From the NCBI RefSeq assembly GCF_000063605.1, contig NC_009497.1, forward strand, positions 558,001 through 622,000: 64,000 nt of DNA, given 5' to 3'. This document shows positions 28,516 through 40,334 of the stretch, one piece after another. Every line of letters starts with the position of its first letter. Position 1 is the first letter of the stretch. Under the pieces are notes generated by a model. The model worked only from the letters and a program-made list of their open reading frames with translations, made no database searches and had not been told where the DNA came from. The translations under genes and the position numbers were made by a program. Origin of the DNA: Mycoplasmopsis agalactiae PG2. GTDB taxonomy: Bacteria > Bacillota_I > Bacilli_A > Mycoplasmatales > Metamycoplasmataceae.

Positions 28516-30681
28516 ATGAATAAGAAAAATAAATTAATGATTGGACTTTCTTCTGCAACTATCCCTATTTTTGCTGCAGTTTCAGCAAAGTGTGTGGATA
28601 AAGATTATGAAGAATTAGGAAAAGATACTAAAAAAATATGAGTTGGTGTTACTTTTTCTTCTGGTCAACCACAATGAAATGCAATAACTTCATTAATTAA
28701 TTACTATAATGAAGCTCACAAAAATGACAAACACTTTTTGCCAGTTGACATAAAACACTTAGGTTCAGAGTATGCTGAAGGTGAAAACTCAATTATAAAA
28801 GACTTGGAAGCTGATAAAAAAGAAATTGTTAATTTAACATTTAACTACAATTCTTTAGCTGCTAAATTAGCTTCAAAGAAAATAACTGATAAATATAAGA
28901 GAGAAAAATTATTAAACTTTGAAGATAATGACAAAGATATAAATGTTAATCTTGATAATACAAGTGAACAGTTTACTACTGCTAACAAAACAACAGAAAA
29001 CTTACCTAAAAATGGTTCATTCATAATTCCAATATTTAAGTCAATTACTGTTATGTCTGCTAATGCCCCAGTATTGCAATATATTTTCAAAACCTTTGAG
29101 GAAAAAGGCGCTAAGTTTGATGAGTCATTTAAAAACTCTGACAGATACAAACAAATTATGGAAAATGGTAAGGGCGATGAAAGTGAAGTTAAAAAGTTAT
29201 GGGGTGACTTTGTAGAAGATCAAGCTACTACTGTTAAGGGTCTAACTATAAAACAAAGCACTTTCGAAAACTTTAGAGAGTTGCTTACTTTTGCTGATAT
29301 TGCACAAAAGAGCTTCAAAAACTCAGCAGCACAAAACTCGAGACTCCACATTCTTGGTGTTGATGACGTTTCATCTGTAGTTCAAACATTACCGTATTCT
29401 TTAATTAATAAAACTAGTGACTTTTTCATTAAAACCGGTAGCAAAAATAGAAAGACAACAGTAAGCTATGCTTCATTTAAGAACTCAAACAATCCAGGTG
29501 TTCAAAACCTTTCAAAAGTTTATGATAAATTTAAATCATCGCTACAAACTAAGTCATTAACATTATTAGCTGGAGGTGAATATACTTCTGCATACCAAAC
29601 AAAACATGAATATGCTTTTGGTATAGGTTCAACAGCGGGTTATAGACATAACTTCCTTAGTGATGATTCAAAGAAAACTATTTTCACTGTTAAAGACACA
29701 GGATTTAAAGGTGAAAAGGACTTAGAATTTAAAAACACTGCTAAAAGCAAAGATGGTGTAGATCTCCTTGTTCTTTCAGGGGAACACACTAATTACATTT
29801 TTAAATCAGGCACTGATAAAAACAAGCTAACTGGTGAAAAACAAAAGGCATTAAAACATAGTTACAAATCTGTTGATGCTTCTACAGATGCTAAAATAGA
29901 TGTTGTGCTTAAAGATATAACAAGTAATGATTCTAATAATGCAAAAAATCAATGGCTTTTATTCATAAAAAAAGATAACAAACAAGATATCGAGTCTGTA
30001 AAAAATAAGGGCACTGAAATTGGTACAGTAATAGAAACTAAATCAAAGGATCCTGCTAAGTATAAGGTATTCTTCTTTAAGGATGAATCGCAATTAGAAA
30101 AGAAAGAACTATCATCAACTGGAACATTACAAGAAAATGAATTAATTGCCTTTCCTGTGCCAGGTAAATGAGATGAAACTAGCAAGAGAAAAGTAGTTTA
30201 TGCTCAAGGCCCATCACTTATTGGTGTAAGTTGAGGCGCAAAACCTGACAGAGCTGCTAAAAACTTTGTTAAATTCCTTACATCATTAGACAAAATTGAC
30301 ATTACTTTTGGAAACTATAATAAAGACAGGCAATTAACCAAAGAAATAAAGAAATACACTGGTGTTACCCCTGCATTCTTTATTAGTGATGCTGCTTCAT
30401 ATGTGTTCCCTGTTAAAGGTTTTGAAAACACTGACACATCTAAATATGCAAACAAATACATTGTTCACACATACAATGAATTAAAAGAAACAGTTAAAAA
30501 TAAAGATGTAGTAATTTATGAAGAGCCTGCTGGTTTCTACTCATCATCATTTAGAGAAAACTTGGGTTCAGCATTTAGATCAGCATATCAAAAAGCTAAG
30601 AATAATGAAGCACTTAAAGACTTTGATACTGAAATCAAAGGACAAGTTACTACTTTAAGTAACTCATTTATCAATAACTAG
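28516..30681 (+). CDS. ABC-importer substrate-binding lipoprotein (P80/P68-like), 721 aa
   Basis: The signal peptide ends in AVSAKC (Cys at residue 26), giving a membrane-anchored surface protein. It begins with IWVGVTFSSGQPQWNAITSLINYYN, the first strand of a periplasmic-binding-protein fold. Near the end, GPSLIGVSWGAKPDRAAKNFVKFLTS and YVFPVKGFENTD resemble the hinge and C-lobe of extracellular solute-binding family 1. It is larger than bacterial homologues because of lysine-rich inserts in the middle. It heads an operon with a nuclease lipoprotein, an UgpC/MsmK-like ATPase and two permeases. By analogy with the M. hyopneumoniae nuclease-ABC cluster the ligand may be nucleotides or oligonucleotides, although the family at large binds sugars. 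Confidence 0.8.
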
Positions 30682-30702
30682 CACTAAAACTTTAGCTACA
30701 CA

Positions 30703-30729
30703 AAATAAACCAGTTCAACTGGTTTATTT
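30703..30729 (+). terminator. Intercistronic hairpin between binding lipoprotein and nuclease genes
   Basis: Thirteen-base perfect inverted repeat with a single central base (30703-30715 with 30717-30729), ending in TTTATTT. Could attenuate transcription or protect the upstream message. Confidence 0.55.
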
Positions 30730-30751
30730 AATGAAATGGACAAATTAAATA

Positions 30752-31924
30752 ATGAAAAAACAATTAAAAAATATGCTTTTTATTTCAGTTGGCATTTCTG
30801 TTACATTACCAATAATTTTAGCTTCATGTGATAAAGGCACAATTAAAGCTAAAGAAGCTGCTGATATATTTATACCAGATAATTTTGACACTAAGGAACT
30901 AGGATACTTTGAGAGAAAAAAGATTTTCCACAAAGCTGATTCTATAGATTTAAACAGTATTGACTATACTAAAAACACTGCTTTTGAATTGCCAGATGAA
31001 AAAGACTTCTTTTTGAAAGTATATTCAATAACTCCTCCTGCAATCGATGAAAATACAGTTGTTTCTGCAGATAAGGATAAAGAAGTAAGTGCTGAAATAA
31101 AATTAGAATTTAGAATAGTTTACAAAGATCCTAATGAAAACACTGTTGAATTAGTTGATGGCTGAAATAGAAAATTAAGCATAAAAAATGACAAATTTGT
31201 GCTTCACTCGCTCAATTCAGTTTACAACAGTTTTGAAAACAACAAAACTAATGCGTTTGAGTTTAAAAATATAGACTGAAATAAACTAAAAGCTAAATAT
31301 TTTGATGCTGAAATTGTAGAATGAAGCGATGGTGATACACCTATAGTAAAAGTTACTGCTATTGATCCTTCTAATACAACAGTTAAAGTTGGCGAAAAAA
31401 CAAAAATTAGAATTTCTGGAATAGATACTCCTGAAAAGTTTGTTGGTGGAAACAAAAGCAAAGACTTTGAGCACAATTATGCAAAGCTATCTTCAAAATT
31501 TGCTGAAGAAGCTGTGCCAAAAGGCTCAAAAGTTAGAGTTTATGCCGATCAAAAAGACGCTTTTGGAAGATGAGTGGGTGATGTGTTCTTTGGCGAAAAT
31601 TATAAATACTTATATTCAGTCGAAATAACACGTTCAGGTTTAACCCTGCCTTACTTTAGTGATGTTTCTCAAGCATTAAATTTTGCCAAAAACCCTCTTT
31701 ACTGAGAACACTATGCGCTTTTACAATTAGCTAATGCATTTGAATTTGCTATAACAAACAAAAAAGGATTTTTCAAAACTTTTGCTTTGCCATACTGAAT
31801 TCAATCAAATATTTATAGAATGAAACCTAATGGTAAATGAACTTTATTAGATAAAAAATCTGAAAGAAATTTATTTAACATTGAAGGCATTAACTTGATC
31901 AATGATTCATACAAAAACAAATAA
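30752..31924 (+). CDS. Surface nuclease lipoprotein, SNase/thermonuclease family, 390 aa
   Basis: A signal peptide ends in ILASC. The N-terminal half (about 30-180) is unrecognised. The staphylococcal-nuclease-like domain follows: VEWSDGDTPIVKV near 189, then KIRISGIDTPE near 217-227 (catalytic Arg and the Asp/Thr/Glu calcium site), and DAFGRWVGDVFF near 268 with the second Arg. The C-terminal 90 residues contain a YWEHYALLQLANAFEFA segment. Such proteins are Ca-dependent, sugar-nonspecific nucleases on the mycoplasma surface (for example Mhp379 in M. hyopneumoniae and MnuA/MbovNase-type nucleases). The ABC ATPase starts 8 bases later, so digestion and uptake are probably linked. Confidence 0.88.
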
Positions 31925-31932
31925 GGAACCAT

Positions 31933-34035
31933 ATGATTTGACTACGAAAACTTATTGATAATATTAAATTATCAACTGCTAAAGTCACTGATGATAATCT
32001 ATCAGAATACAATAGATTGTCAGAAAAAATTCTTAATTCAAGCACGGATGCAGAAGAAGTACCTGCGATTGAATTAAAAAATGTAATTATAGACTTTGGT
32101 GAAACACTAGCTGTTGATGATGTTAGTTTTAAAATTCCTAATGGTAAATTAGTTACTCTTTTAGGCCCTTCTGGTAGTGGTAAGACAACAACACTAAATG
32201 CAATAAGCGGACTATTAACAATTACTAGTGGTAATGTTTACTTTAATGGTAAAGATGTTACTAGTTTATCGCCACAGCAAAGAAAACTTGGTTTTGTTTT
32301 CCAAAACTATGCTCTTTATCCACACATGAGTGTTTTTGACAACATTGCTTTTCCACTTAAAAATGACGTTAAGTGGCAAAATAAAGCTATTGACAAGAAA
32401 AATAGTGCAATTATCAAAATCAAAAACCTTTATTTAAAAACTCTTGGTGCTCTTGATGAAGAAATTAACAAAATAAACAATTTATGAAATGTTTACTTAA
32501 ATATTGAAAAAGAAGTTGACTATGAGCTTAATAATTTTATGGTTAGAAACAATAAAATTATTGAAAAAGCTAAGACAGATTATAAGCTAGCTAAAATCCA
32601 CTATGAAGGTGAATTAGCTACAATTTCCAAAACAATTTTAAAAGCTTTTAATAGTTTGAAAAAGTCATATAAACTTAAAAAAGAAAAAATCAAAAAACAC
32701 TTTAGTCTGCTTAAACTTAATAATGCACTTAAAAGTAATTCTGAATATCCTACTTGCCAATTTTTAAATAATCTTGATAAATCACTTCTTTCATTTAAGA
32801 AAGTTTCAACTATTGAAGAAGCTACAATGAAATACAATGAGCTTCAACAAGTGATTTCAGATATTTCAAACATTGAGTGAAAAGATTATTCAGAAAAAGA
32901 TCAATATGAGCTTTTAAATGCCGAAAATAAATTAATTAAAGCTAGCCTATACTACAAATACTGCATGAACTCGCTTAAAGCTATTGAAAATGGTGAAAAA
33001 GCAGTAGCTGAGTCTAAAACAAAGCTTAAAGAAGCCAAAAATGCTGATAAAGATTTAAAAACTTCAAGCAAATCGGAGCTTAAAAAACTAAAATACAACT
33101 TTAAGCACATGCGTTTTATAGCTTACAAAATCTTTAAAATATATGCAGATGAAATTTATGCTAAATATAATCTTGAAGCTGTTATGAAAGATGATAATGA
33201 GCACAAGAGTGCTAATTTATCAGAAGCACAAAGAGAAGAAATATATGAGCTTTCAAAAGACATAATTTCAATTAAAAAAGCTATCTTTAATGAAGTTATG
33301 GAAGTTGCTAAAAGAGTTGAAATATTACCGATCTTGCAGAAAAAACCAACAAGACTTTCAGGTGGTCAACAACAACGTGTGGCTATTGCCCGTGCTATTG
33401 TTAAAAAACCAGATATTTTATTAATGGATGAGCCACTTTCAAACCTTGATGCTAAATTACGTATTTCAACAAGACAATGAATTCGCCAAATCCAAAGAAA
33501 CCTTGGAATTACAACAGTTTTTGTTACTCACGATCAAGAAGAAGCTATGTCAATTAGTGACATTGTTGTATGTATGTCAACTTCAAAAGTTCAACAATTA
33601 GGTTCACCTTTAGAACTATATAACAGACCTAAAAATAAATTTGTTGCTCGCTTCTTAGGTATGCCAGAAATGGGATTATTCCCTGGTCAATATGAAAATG
33701 GTAAGCTTACTGTTTTAGGTAAAACTGTTAAAGGCATTACTTTTAGTAACTATGATCAATTTAGCTGCAATGTCGGTGTAAGAGCCGAAGACTTTGATAT
33801 TAAATCTTCTGAATCTGAAGCTAATTACAGTGGACTAGTTAAAGCTGTTGAAAACTTTGGAAAAGAAAGCAAGCTAATTGTTGAAGTTGCTGAAGCTGGC
33901 GACATTAACTTCTTAGTTTCAAACAACTTTGACTACAATATCGGCGATAAAATTTACTTCAATCTTCCTGCTAACCATCTTCACATATTTGACAAGGCAA
34001 ATGACGAAAGAGTAGAGTATGAAGTTAAAAAATAG
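31933..34035 (+). CDS. ABC transporter ATPase (UgpC/MsmK-like) with long internal insertion, 700 aa
   Basis: ATG 31933 behind AAGGAACC. Walker A is GPSGSGKTT (about 78-86) and the Q-loop is [14 protein letters not shown] (about 118). A Lys/Glu-rich helical region of roughly 320 residues follows, and only then come the signature LSGGQQQR (near 475), Walker B ILLMDEP (near 496), the D-loop SNLDAK and the H-loop VTHDQEEA. The C-terminal MalK-type regulatory domain follows ([20 protein letters not shown], then VGVRAEDF). Normal homologues have about 370 residues, so nearly half of this protein is an insertion in the helical subdomain. Mycoplasma UgpC-like proteins such as MG187 also carry one. 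It pairs with the two permeases that follow. Confidence 0.92.
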
Positions 34036-35086
34036 TTTTTGAGCTAAGCTTTCACACAAGTCACCTGCCTTGTCCAAAGTGGCTATGAATAAGCAAGCAA
34101 ATAAAAAACTACAGTCTCTTTCTGAATCTGTAGTTGATAAAAGAACACCTGCTTGAAAACCTTTTTCAATGCTGCTTCCAACAATCATAATATTATTAAC
34201 TTTTACCATTGTTCCTTTTATTATTAACTTAGAATCAGCTTTTTTCATTAAAGATGATGAAGGAGTAAGTCGCTTTACTTTTAAAAACTTTGCTGATTTA
34301 TTATCTGATGAAAAATATGCTGTTGGTGTAAGAAATGCCTTGATGTATGGCCTTATAGTCTTACCATTTGTTATGGCTATATCACTGCTTATATCATCAT
34401 GTATAGCCAGCGTTTATCGTAAGTGAGCTAGAGGAATATGACAAAGCATTTTCTTCTTACCATATATGACTAATGCTGTTGCTGTTTCACTATCATTTAT
34501 TCAATTCTTTGCACCTAATGGTATGTTTAACACCATTTTCAAAATCAACACTCCATGGTTAGAAAAAGGTGATATCTTCGCTTTCGAAGCTTTATTACCA
34601 CTATTAATTCACGGTATATGATCAGGCCTTGCATTTAATGTTTTAATCTTTACAACTGCAATGCTTTCAGTTGACAAAAACCTCTATAAATCAGCTTCAA
34701 TCGACGGAATTGGTGGTATTAAACAATTCTTTACAATCACCCTTCCATCAATTAAGTCAACTACAACATTTTTAATTACACTTGGAATTATTAATGGTAT
34801 TAAAGTTTTCCCACTAGCATTATTTAACAACAGACCTAATGACGCTATTGTTAATGGTGCTTCAACACTAATGCTTTATGTATACCACATGACTAAAGAA
34901 GGTAATGATGCTTTAGCTTCAGCTTCAGCTGTTATGCTTTTTGTAATTGGTTTTACATACTCATTAATTATTAGAAGAGGATTTAATGCAGTAATACATG
35001 CATCAATTAATTTAGGAGAATCTAATGTTTGGAACAAGATTAAAAATTCGCCAGTGATGATCGAATATCAAGCTAAGAAAGAATAA
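34019..35086 (+). CDS. ABC transporter permease (MalF/UgpA-like), 355 aa
   Basis: The start is set at ATG 34019, which overlaps the last 17 bases of the ATPase gene in another frame. The frame is open from there (MKLKNSFWAKLSHKSPALSK), whereas ATG 34085 has no ribosome site. About six membrane helices. The EAA loop that docks on the ATPase reads ASIDGIGGIKQFFTITLPSI. The first helix follows KPFSMLLPTIIILLTFTIVPF, as usual for binding-protein-dependent permeases. It forms a heterodimer with the next gene product. The alternative start at 34085 would give 333 residues. Confidence 0.88.
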
Positions 35087-36008
35087 AGAAACTACTGCCA
35101 ATCAAGTTAGAGATAACTCAGTTGTATCTTTAGTTACTTGATCATTTCTTAAGATTGCCATTTTAGTATTATTCGCTGCTATTGTCCTCTTCCCATTTTT
35201 CTACATGTTAACTATCTCAGTTATGCCTAAGTCGCAAGCTGAAGAATTACAAAGTCACTTTAGTTTCTGACCTAAGTCATGAGAGTGACAAAACTATATT
35301 GAAGCTGCACAAGGAAGCAAAGATAGTAAAGGTTACTGATATGCTTTCTGACTAACATTTGCCAATGTTATTTTCTCGATAGTTTTAAAAATCTTTGTCA
35401 CAATGCTTTGTGGATATGCCTTCTCACTTAAAAAATGAAGAGGCAAGGAAGTTATGTGAGGCTTTTTCATCTCACTACTTGTGCTCCCTGAAGTGGCTTT
35501 ATTATTTGGTCAATATAAAGTTGTTATTTCTTTAGATAACCAATTTGACGTGCTTAAAAGCTTTATGGGGGCTATTGCCATGATTGCCTTGCCATTTGTG
35601 GCTTCAATCTTTAATGCTTTAATGTTTAGAAATGCTTTTGAAGCAATTCCAGGCAGAATTAAAGAAGTTGCAATGGTTGATGGTGCTGTTAATGCTAAAT
35701 ATTTATTCAAAATAGCTATGCCAATGGTTCAACCTACAACTTTAACAGTTGTTATTCTAACAACTCTTGCTTCATGAAACTCATATTTATGACCTGCATT
35801 ACTTTTCACAGGCAAAGGTTATGAAATTATGTCAGTTTGACTATTTGAAGTTGGACGTGAAAATATTGATAATGTAACTAGAATTCACCAAAATATAAAA
35901 ATGGCTGGTGCTGTGCTAGTTATACTGCCAATGTTTGTGTTCTACTTTATCTTTAGAAAAAGAATTATGTCATCTATTTCTAGACAAGGTAGTGCTATTA
36001 AAGGTTAA
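35025..36008 (+). CDS. ABC transporter permease (MalG/UgpE-like), 327 aa
   Basis: The start is ATG 35025 because AGGAGA stands five bases before it and it is the only Met codon in frame before the first helix. It therefore overlaps the previous permease by 62 bases. It begins MFGTRLKIRQWWSNIKLRKN. Membrane segments near residues 48-70, 105-130, 140-165, 180-205, 245-265 and 290-315. The EAA loop is VAMVDGAVNAKYLFKIAMPMV. Four UGA Trp codons in the first 150 residues hide it under the standard code. Partner of the 34019-35086 permease. Confidence 0.9.
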
Positions 36009-36023
36009 TGGAAGGATATAGTC

Positions 36024-36302
36024 ATGAAAAAAGTTAAGATTAAAAGCCTGACAATTGTATGATCAATTCTTGCATTAATTGCTTTAGTGCTCATTATCTA
36101 TTGCTCAATAATTATTCATAATGCTTTATTTATAATCGATATAAACAATTTTGTCTCTTTAGATACAACTGTGATAAGCCAAGCTAGATACCAAATGGCT
36201 TATTCAATCGCCGGTATTTCTATTTCAGTAATCATCTTCTTAATTGGGATTTTTATTGCATATGCTGGCATCAAAAGTTGAAACTACAAGGCTATTTTAT
36301 AG
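36024..36302 (+). CDS. Small membrane protein in the ABC operon, 92 aa
   Basis: ATG 36024 behind GAAGGATA, 15 bases after the second permease. Two hydrophobic segments (about 10-35 and 58-82) separated by a short polar loop, so both ends face the same side. No known motif. The tight position in the ABC-nuclease operon suggests an accessory role in that importer, which is inference only. Confidence 0.7.
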
Positions 36303-36309
36303 GAGTATA

Positions 36310-37842
36310 ATGAAAAAAAATATTAAAAAAACACTGCTAATTTCTTCTTCGTTTTCAGCCCCAGCCTTGCCTATCGTTTCAGCTAGTTGCATTCACAAAC
36401 TAAGCCCTAGCATTTTACTTGCTAAAGAGTTTTTAAAAACTAACCCTGTATCTAAAGATGATAATAAAAAGAACATAGACTTACGTATTACACACTTAAA
36501 AGAATTGGCTTCTAAAGAAAAAGACTTAAACAAAAAAGCTGAATATGAAACTAGAGCTGCTAACATTGAAAGCGTTAAAGATCAATTACACAAAGAAATT
36601 AAAGAAACTAAATATTTATATTTTGCTAACGACCTTAAGGCAATAACTATTACCTTTAAAAAACTTTCTTCTATTGTCGGCTCTAAAGTACACCATGAAG
36701 ATTTAAAGGCAATTTTAAGAGGCTATTTTGATGGCACACCATATTTATCAACATTCTTAGAAATGGAAAATAAATTAGTTAGAAAGAATAGCGCTAATGC
36801 TTATGGTAGCTCGCTTTCAGAATTTAACTCTTGAGTTAAGCCTTATTCACAAACATCAAATTACTATTCAGAAAAATTCTTATCGTATGTAGAAGAAGCT
36901 GAAAAGAATAAAACTAAACCTGCTGAAGTTATTCAACATGTGCTTCAGTTCTACAAAGATAATAAAATAAGAATTAACAAGGAGAACTATGAAAATGGCT
37001 ACCTTTTAGCTCTTCCACCTGTTAATTTCTTAAGCAACTATGACCTTTCATATAATGAAAAAATATTAGCTCCTGTGCCTTTATTCAAACATGAAATTAA
37101 GCAAGACAGCGAAAAATGAAATGAGTTCATTGCTAACACTTCTGAATTTTTAGAAAAAAATCAAGACTTATTATCGGAAATGACTGATGATGACTTTAGA
37201 ATAGATAATGACAAAGAAAGATTTGAAAAGTACTATGACACAATGAAAAATTATGGCACTACATCAATTCAAATTGTTAAGCTAGTTCAAGACATATTAT
37301 TCATTAATGGTTGACGCTTTCCTACCTATATTTCAGCTAGATTAGTCAAAAATGAGCAAACTAAAAAGTATGACTTTAAATACTTTTTAGAAGTGTTAGA
37401 AAACCCAGCTGAACCTAATAAAAAGGAAAGCTACAAAACGTATGATATTATCAAAGATCTAGATTTAGATAATCCTGATAAAAAAGTAACGGTTAGCCCA
37501 CAAGAATCATACTTACCTACTCAATTTGATAAATGAGTAGAAGAAATTAAAAATCTTGAAGATATTTCTAACTATGAAGAAGTAACTGATTATGATAGAC
37601 TAAAACCTTCGGTTACAAAAATTAATGAGCTAAAAACTGAAATTGCTGAACTTAAAAAACAATTAGAATCGGCTTCAGATGAAGCAAGCAAAAAAGAATT
37701 AGAAACTAAAATTAAAGAAAAAGAAGATTCTCAAAAGATTGCTGAAGAGTCATTTAATAAAGAAAAAGCTAATCAGCTTGAAGTAGTTAAAAAGTTCTTA
37801 GGACACATGAATTTAGGTCAAAAAATCGCTAAATTAAGCTAA
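36310..37842 (+). CDS. Lipoprotein with C-terminal coiled coil, 510 aa
   Basis: ATG 36310 preceded by AGGAG that overlaps the previous stop codon. Lipobox is IVSASC (Cys near 26). The mature chain is Lys/Glu-rich. The last 60 residues (INELKTEIAELKKQLESASD and KKELETKIKEKEDSQKIAEE) form a heptad-type coiled coil. The centre contains an aromatic region around INGWRFPTYISARLV. No catalytic motif seen. Last gene of the ABC-nuclease operon, so it may assist binding or anchoring of the substrate. Function unknown. Confidence 0.75.
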
Positions 37843-37854
37843 AAATTAGCAAGC

Positions 37855-37892
37855 AAAAGCAACAAGCATTAATTCTTGTTGCTTTTTCTTTT
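37855..37892 (+). terminator. Terminator of the ABC-nuclease operon
   Basis: AAAAGCAACAAG with CTTGTTGCTTTT, eight-base loop and T-run. Confidence 0.8.
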
Positions 37893-37920
37893 ATGCCTAT
37901 AAAACAAACATATTGATTGA

Positions 37921-39189
37921 TTAGAACTCACCGTCTCATTCGAATTCATAATCTAATATTCTGACTGTATCACCTGGTTTAATATCATATTTAAGTAAAT
38001 CGTCTCAAACGCCTATTTTTTTAAGCATTGTGTTAAAACGAATCAAATTGTCATAACTTACTAATGGTATTTTATGATATATTTGTTCAATTTTTGGTCC
38101 AGTTATTTCAAAAAAGCCTGCATATGGATTACTTATTTTGTAGTCATCTTCAAGCTTAATTTCAACATTTTCTTCTGTTTCTTCCTCTTCATCAGCTGGA
38201 AGTAATTTAGCTTCTTCAAGTATCTTTCAAATCTTGCCTTTTAACTCTTCTAAATTCTGTCTTTCAATTGCACTAATTTCAACAATTTCTACATCAGGAT
38301 ATTTAGCCTTAAAAATATTAACTCTTTCCTTAAATCCCTGTAAATCAGACTTGTTGGCAACAACAACCTTAGGCTTGCTTGCTAATTTTTTGCTATATTC
38401 TTCAAGCTCTTTATTAATTATTTCAAAGTCTTCAATTGGATTTTTTTCTTCAGAACCAAAGTCAATTATTTGAACAACAACCCTACATCTTTCAATATGC
38501 CTTAAGAATTGAATTCCTAACCCTTTTCCTTCAGAAGCGCCCTTAATTAATCCAGGTAAGTCAGCTACTGTAAATGAGTGATCGTGATATTTAACTAGCC
38601 CCAATTGTGGCACTAAAGTAGTAAATTCATATTCAGCAATCTTGGCTTTAGCATTAGAAATAGCGCTTAGTAGTGTGCTTTTTCCAGCACTAGGCTTACC
38701 AATAATTCCAACATCTGACATAACTTTAAGCACTATATGAGCTAAATATTTTTCGCCAGGGGTACCGTTTTCACAAATTCTTGGTGCAGTGTTTCTGTTG
38801 CTCTTAAACTTAGCATTACCTCTGCCCCCAATTCCTCCTTGGGCTACTAAATACTCTTTTTCTTCAATGATATCTGCAACTAATTTATCATTTTTAAACA
38901 CCATTGTACCAATAGGAACTTTGACATAAGTACTTTTACCGGTGGCTCCATAAAGATTTTTAGGCCCTCCATTAATGCCATCTTCAGCACTAATTTGTTT
39001 ATTTCCATATAAAGAAAGCAAAGTATTTTTGCCTTTATCGCCTACAAAATAGATGTTTCCGCCTTTTCCACCATCACCGCCATCAGGCCCACCTTTATCA
39101 ACGTGTGCTTCTCTTCTAAAGGAAATAATGCCATCCCCACCTTTGCCAGCTATTAGTGTTAATTTAATTTCATCAATAAATTTAGCCAT
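37921..39189 (-). CDS. obg: Obg-family GTPase, 422 aa
   Basis: Ribosome-associated GTPase for 50S assembly. The start is ATG 39189 (MAKFIDEIKL), with AAGGTGG before it; an upstream Met at 39198 lacks one. The glycine-rich Obg fold (residues 1-158) shows KGGDGGDGGKGGNIYF-like repeats (GGPDGGDGGKGGNIYFVGD). G motifs are GKPSAGKSTL, DLPGLIKGASEGKGLG and NKSD. The C-terminal OCT domain (about 350-422) is present. One UGA Trp at the end of the G domain splits the frame. Followed by the terminator of the convergent ABC operon. Confidence 0.96.
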
Positions 39190-39257
39190 AAATACCACCT
39201 TATTACTTTCAAAATTTTAGCAAAATATTACTAATATTAATATTTTGAAAATTATAA

Positions 39258-39297
39258 AAAAGCCATATTGCTTTATAAATAAGGCAAAAATGGCATT
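39258..39297 (-). terminator. Possible terminator after the HAD gene
   Basis: On the minus strand GCCAT...ATGGC with inner TGC/GCA pairs, then a T6 run; stem imperfect. Confidence 0.4.
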
Positions 39298-39300
39298 TTG

Positions 39301-40125
39301 TTATTCACCTTTTTTACTTAAGCTTTCATGAAATTTTTCAACATAGTCTAAAATTGCATGTCCTAAGCCGTGCTCTTGCACATCTTTTGTGACAAAGTTT
39401 GCTCTTTTCTTAACTTCATCATTTGCATTATCCATAACATATGAATAGTTGAATTTTTTAAACATACTAAAGTCATTTTCACTGTCGCCAATTACCATAA
39501 CTTCATCCTTGCTATATCCTTCTAATACATTTTCAAGCATCCAGATAATAGCATTTCCTTTAGATTCTTTTACTGGCAGTATTTCTAAATTCATATGTGT
39601 TTTGATTAGCTTACACTTAAGTTTAGATAACTCAGCCATTAGCTCATCAACTTTATCAAAATCTTCAAAGTACACTTCCATTTTTGCAATAGGTTTTATA
39701 TCATCCTCGCCCTTGTACATTGTGAATTGATCAAAGCTTTCATATCTGTAATAAATTTTGTTTAAAAACTCTTTTTCATTTTCCCTAAAAGCATAAAAAA
39801 TATGACTAGATCAAGCAGCTGCTGGAATGTTTTGCTCGTAAAAAAGCTTAAAAATTTTTTTAACTACATCAGCATCAATGTAGTCTTCTTTTACAAATTT
39901 TGCATTCTTATAATCATAAATTTGTGCGCCCGATGAGCCTATAATATAGTCAGCGTCGGTAAGTTTTGCTAATTTTAGCATTCTAGGGCAAATAGGATTC
40001 CCTGTTGCTATATTGAAGCTTATTTGATATGACTTAATAATATCTAAATTGAAGTTAGATACATAGTTATCACGTGAGTAAATTGTGCCATCTACATCAC
40101 TAAAAACAATGCCTTTTTTAAGCAT
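39301..40125 (-). CDS. HAD-superfamily (Cof-type) phosphatase, 274 aa
   Basis: ATG 40125 behind AAGGAGGG. Motif I is FSDVDGTIYS (residues 8-17), motif II is FNIATGN, the Lys segment is KGNAIIWMLE and motif IV is MVIGDSENDFSMF. A C2 cap lies between. It is expected to dephosphorylate small phosphorylated metabolites in the cytoplasm. Related to, but clearly different from, the HAD at 22309-23145. It lies upstream of obg on the same strand, with a weak hairpin between. Substrate unknown. Confidence 0.9.
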
Positions 40126-40334
40126 ATGCCCTCCTTATCATTAATGTGAAAAATAAATATTAATAAATGTCATTAAATGATATAGAAATATGCAAAAAAT
40201 GATAGAAAAATGAGCAAAATTTTCAGACACTTTTAGTGCGCTTTTGGCATCATATGTGGCCCAATTCACCCTTTGATATGTTAAAATATATATGAAGGTT
40301 TTATTATTGAAAATAAGACTTATTACAAACTCAT

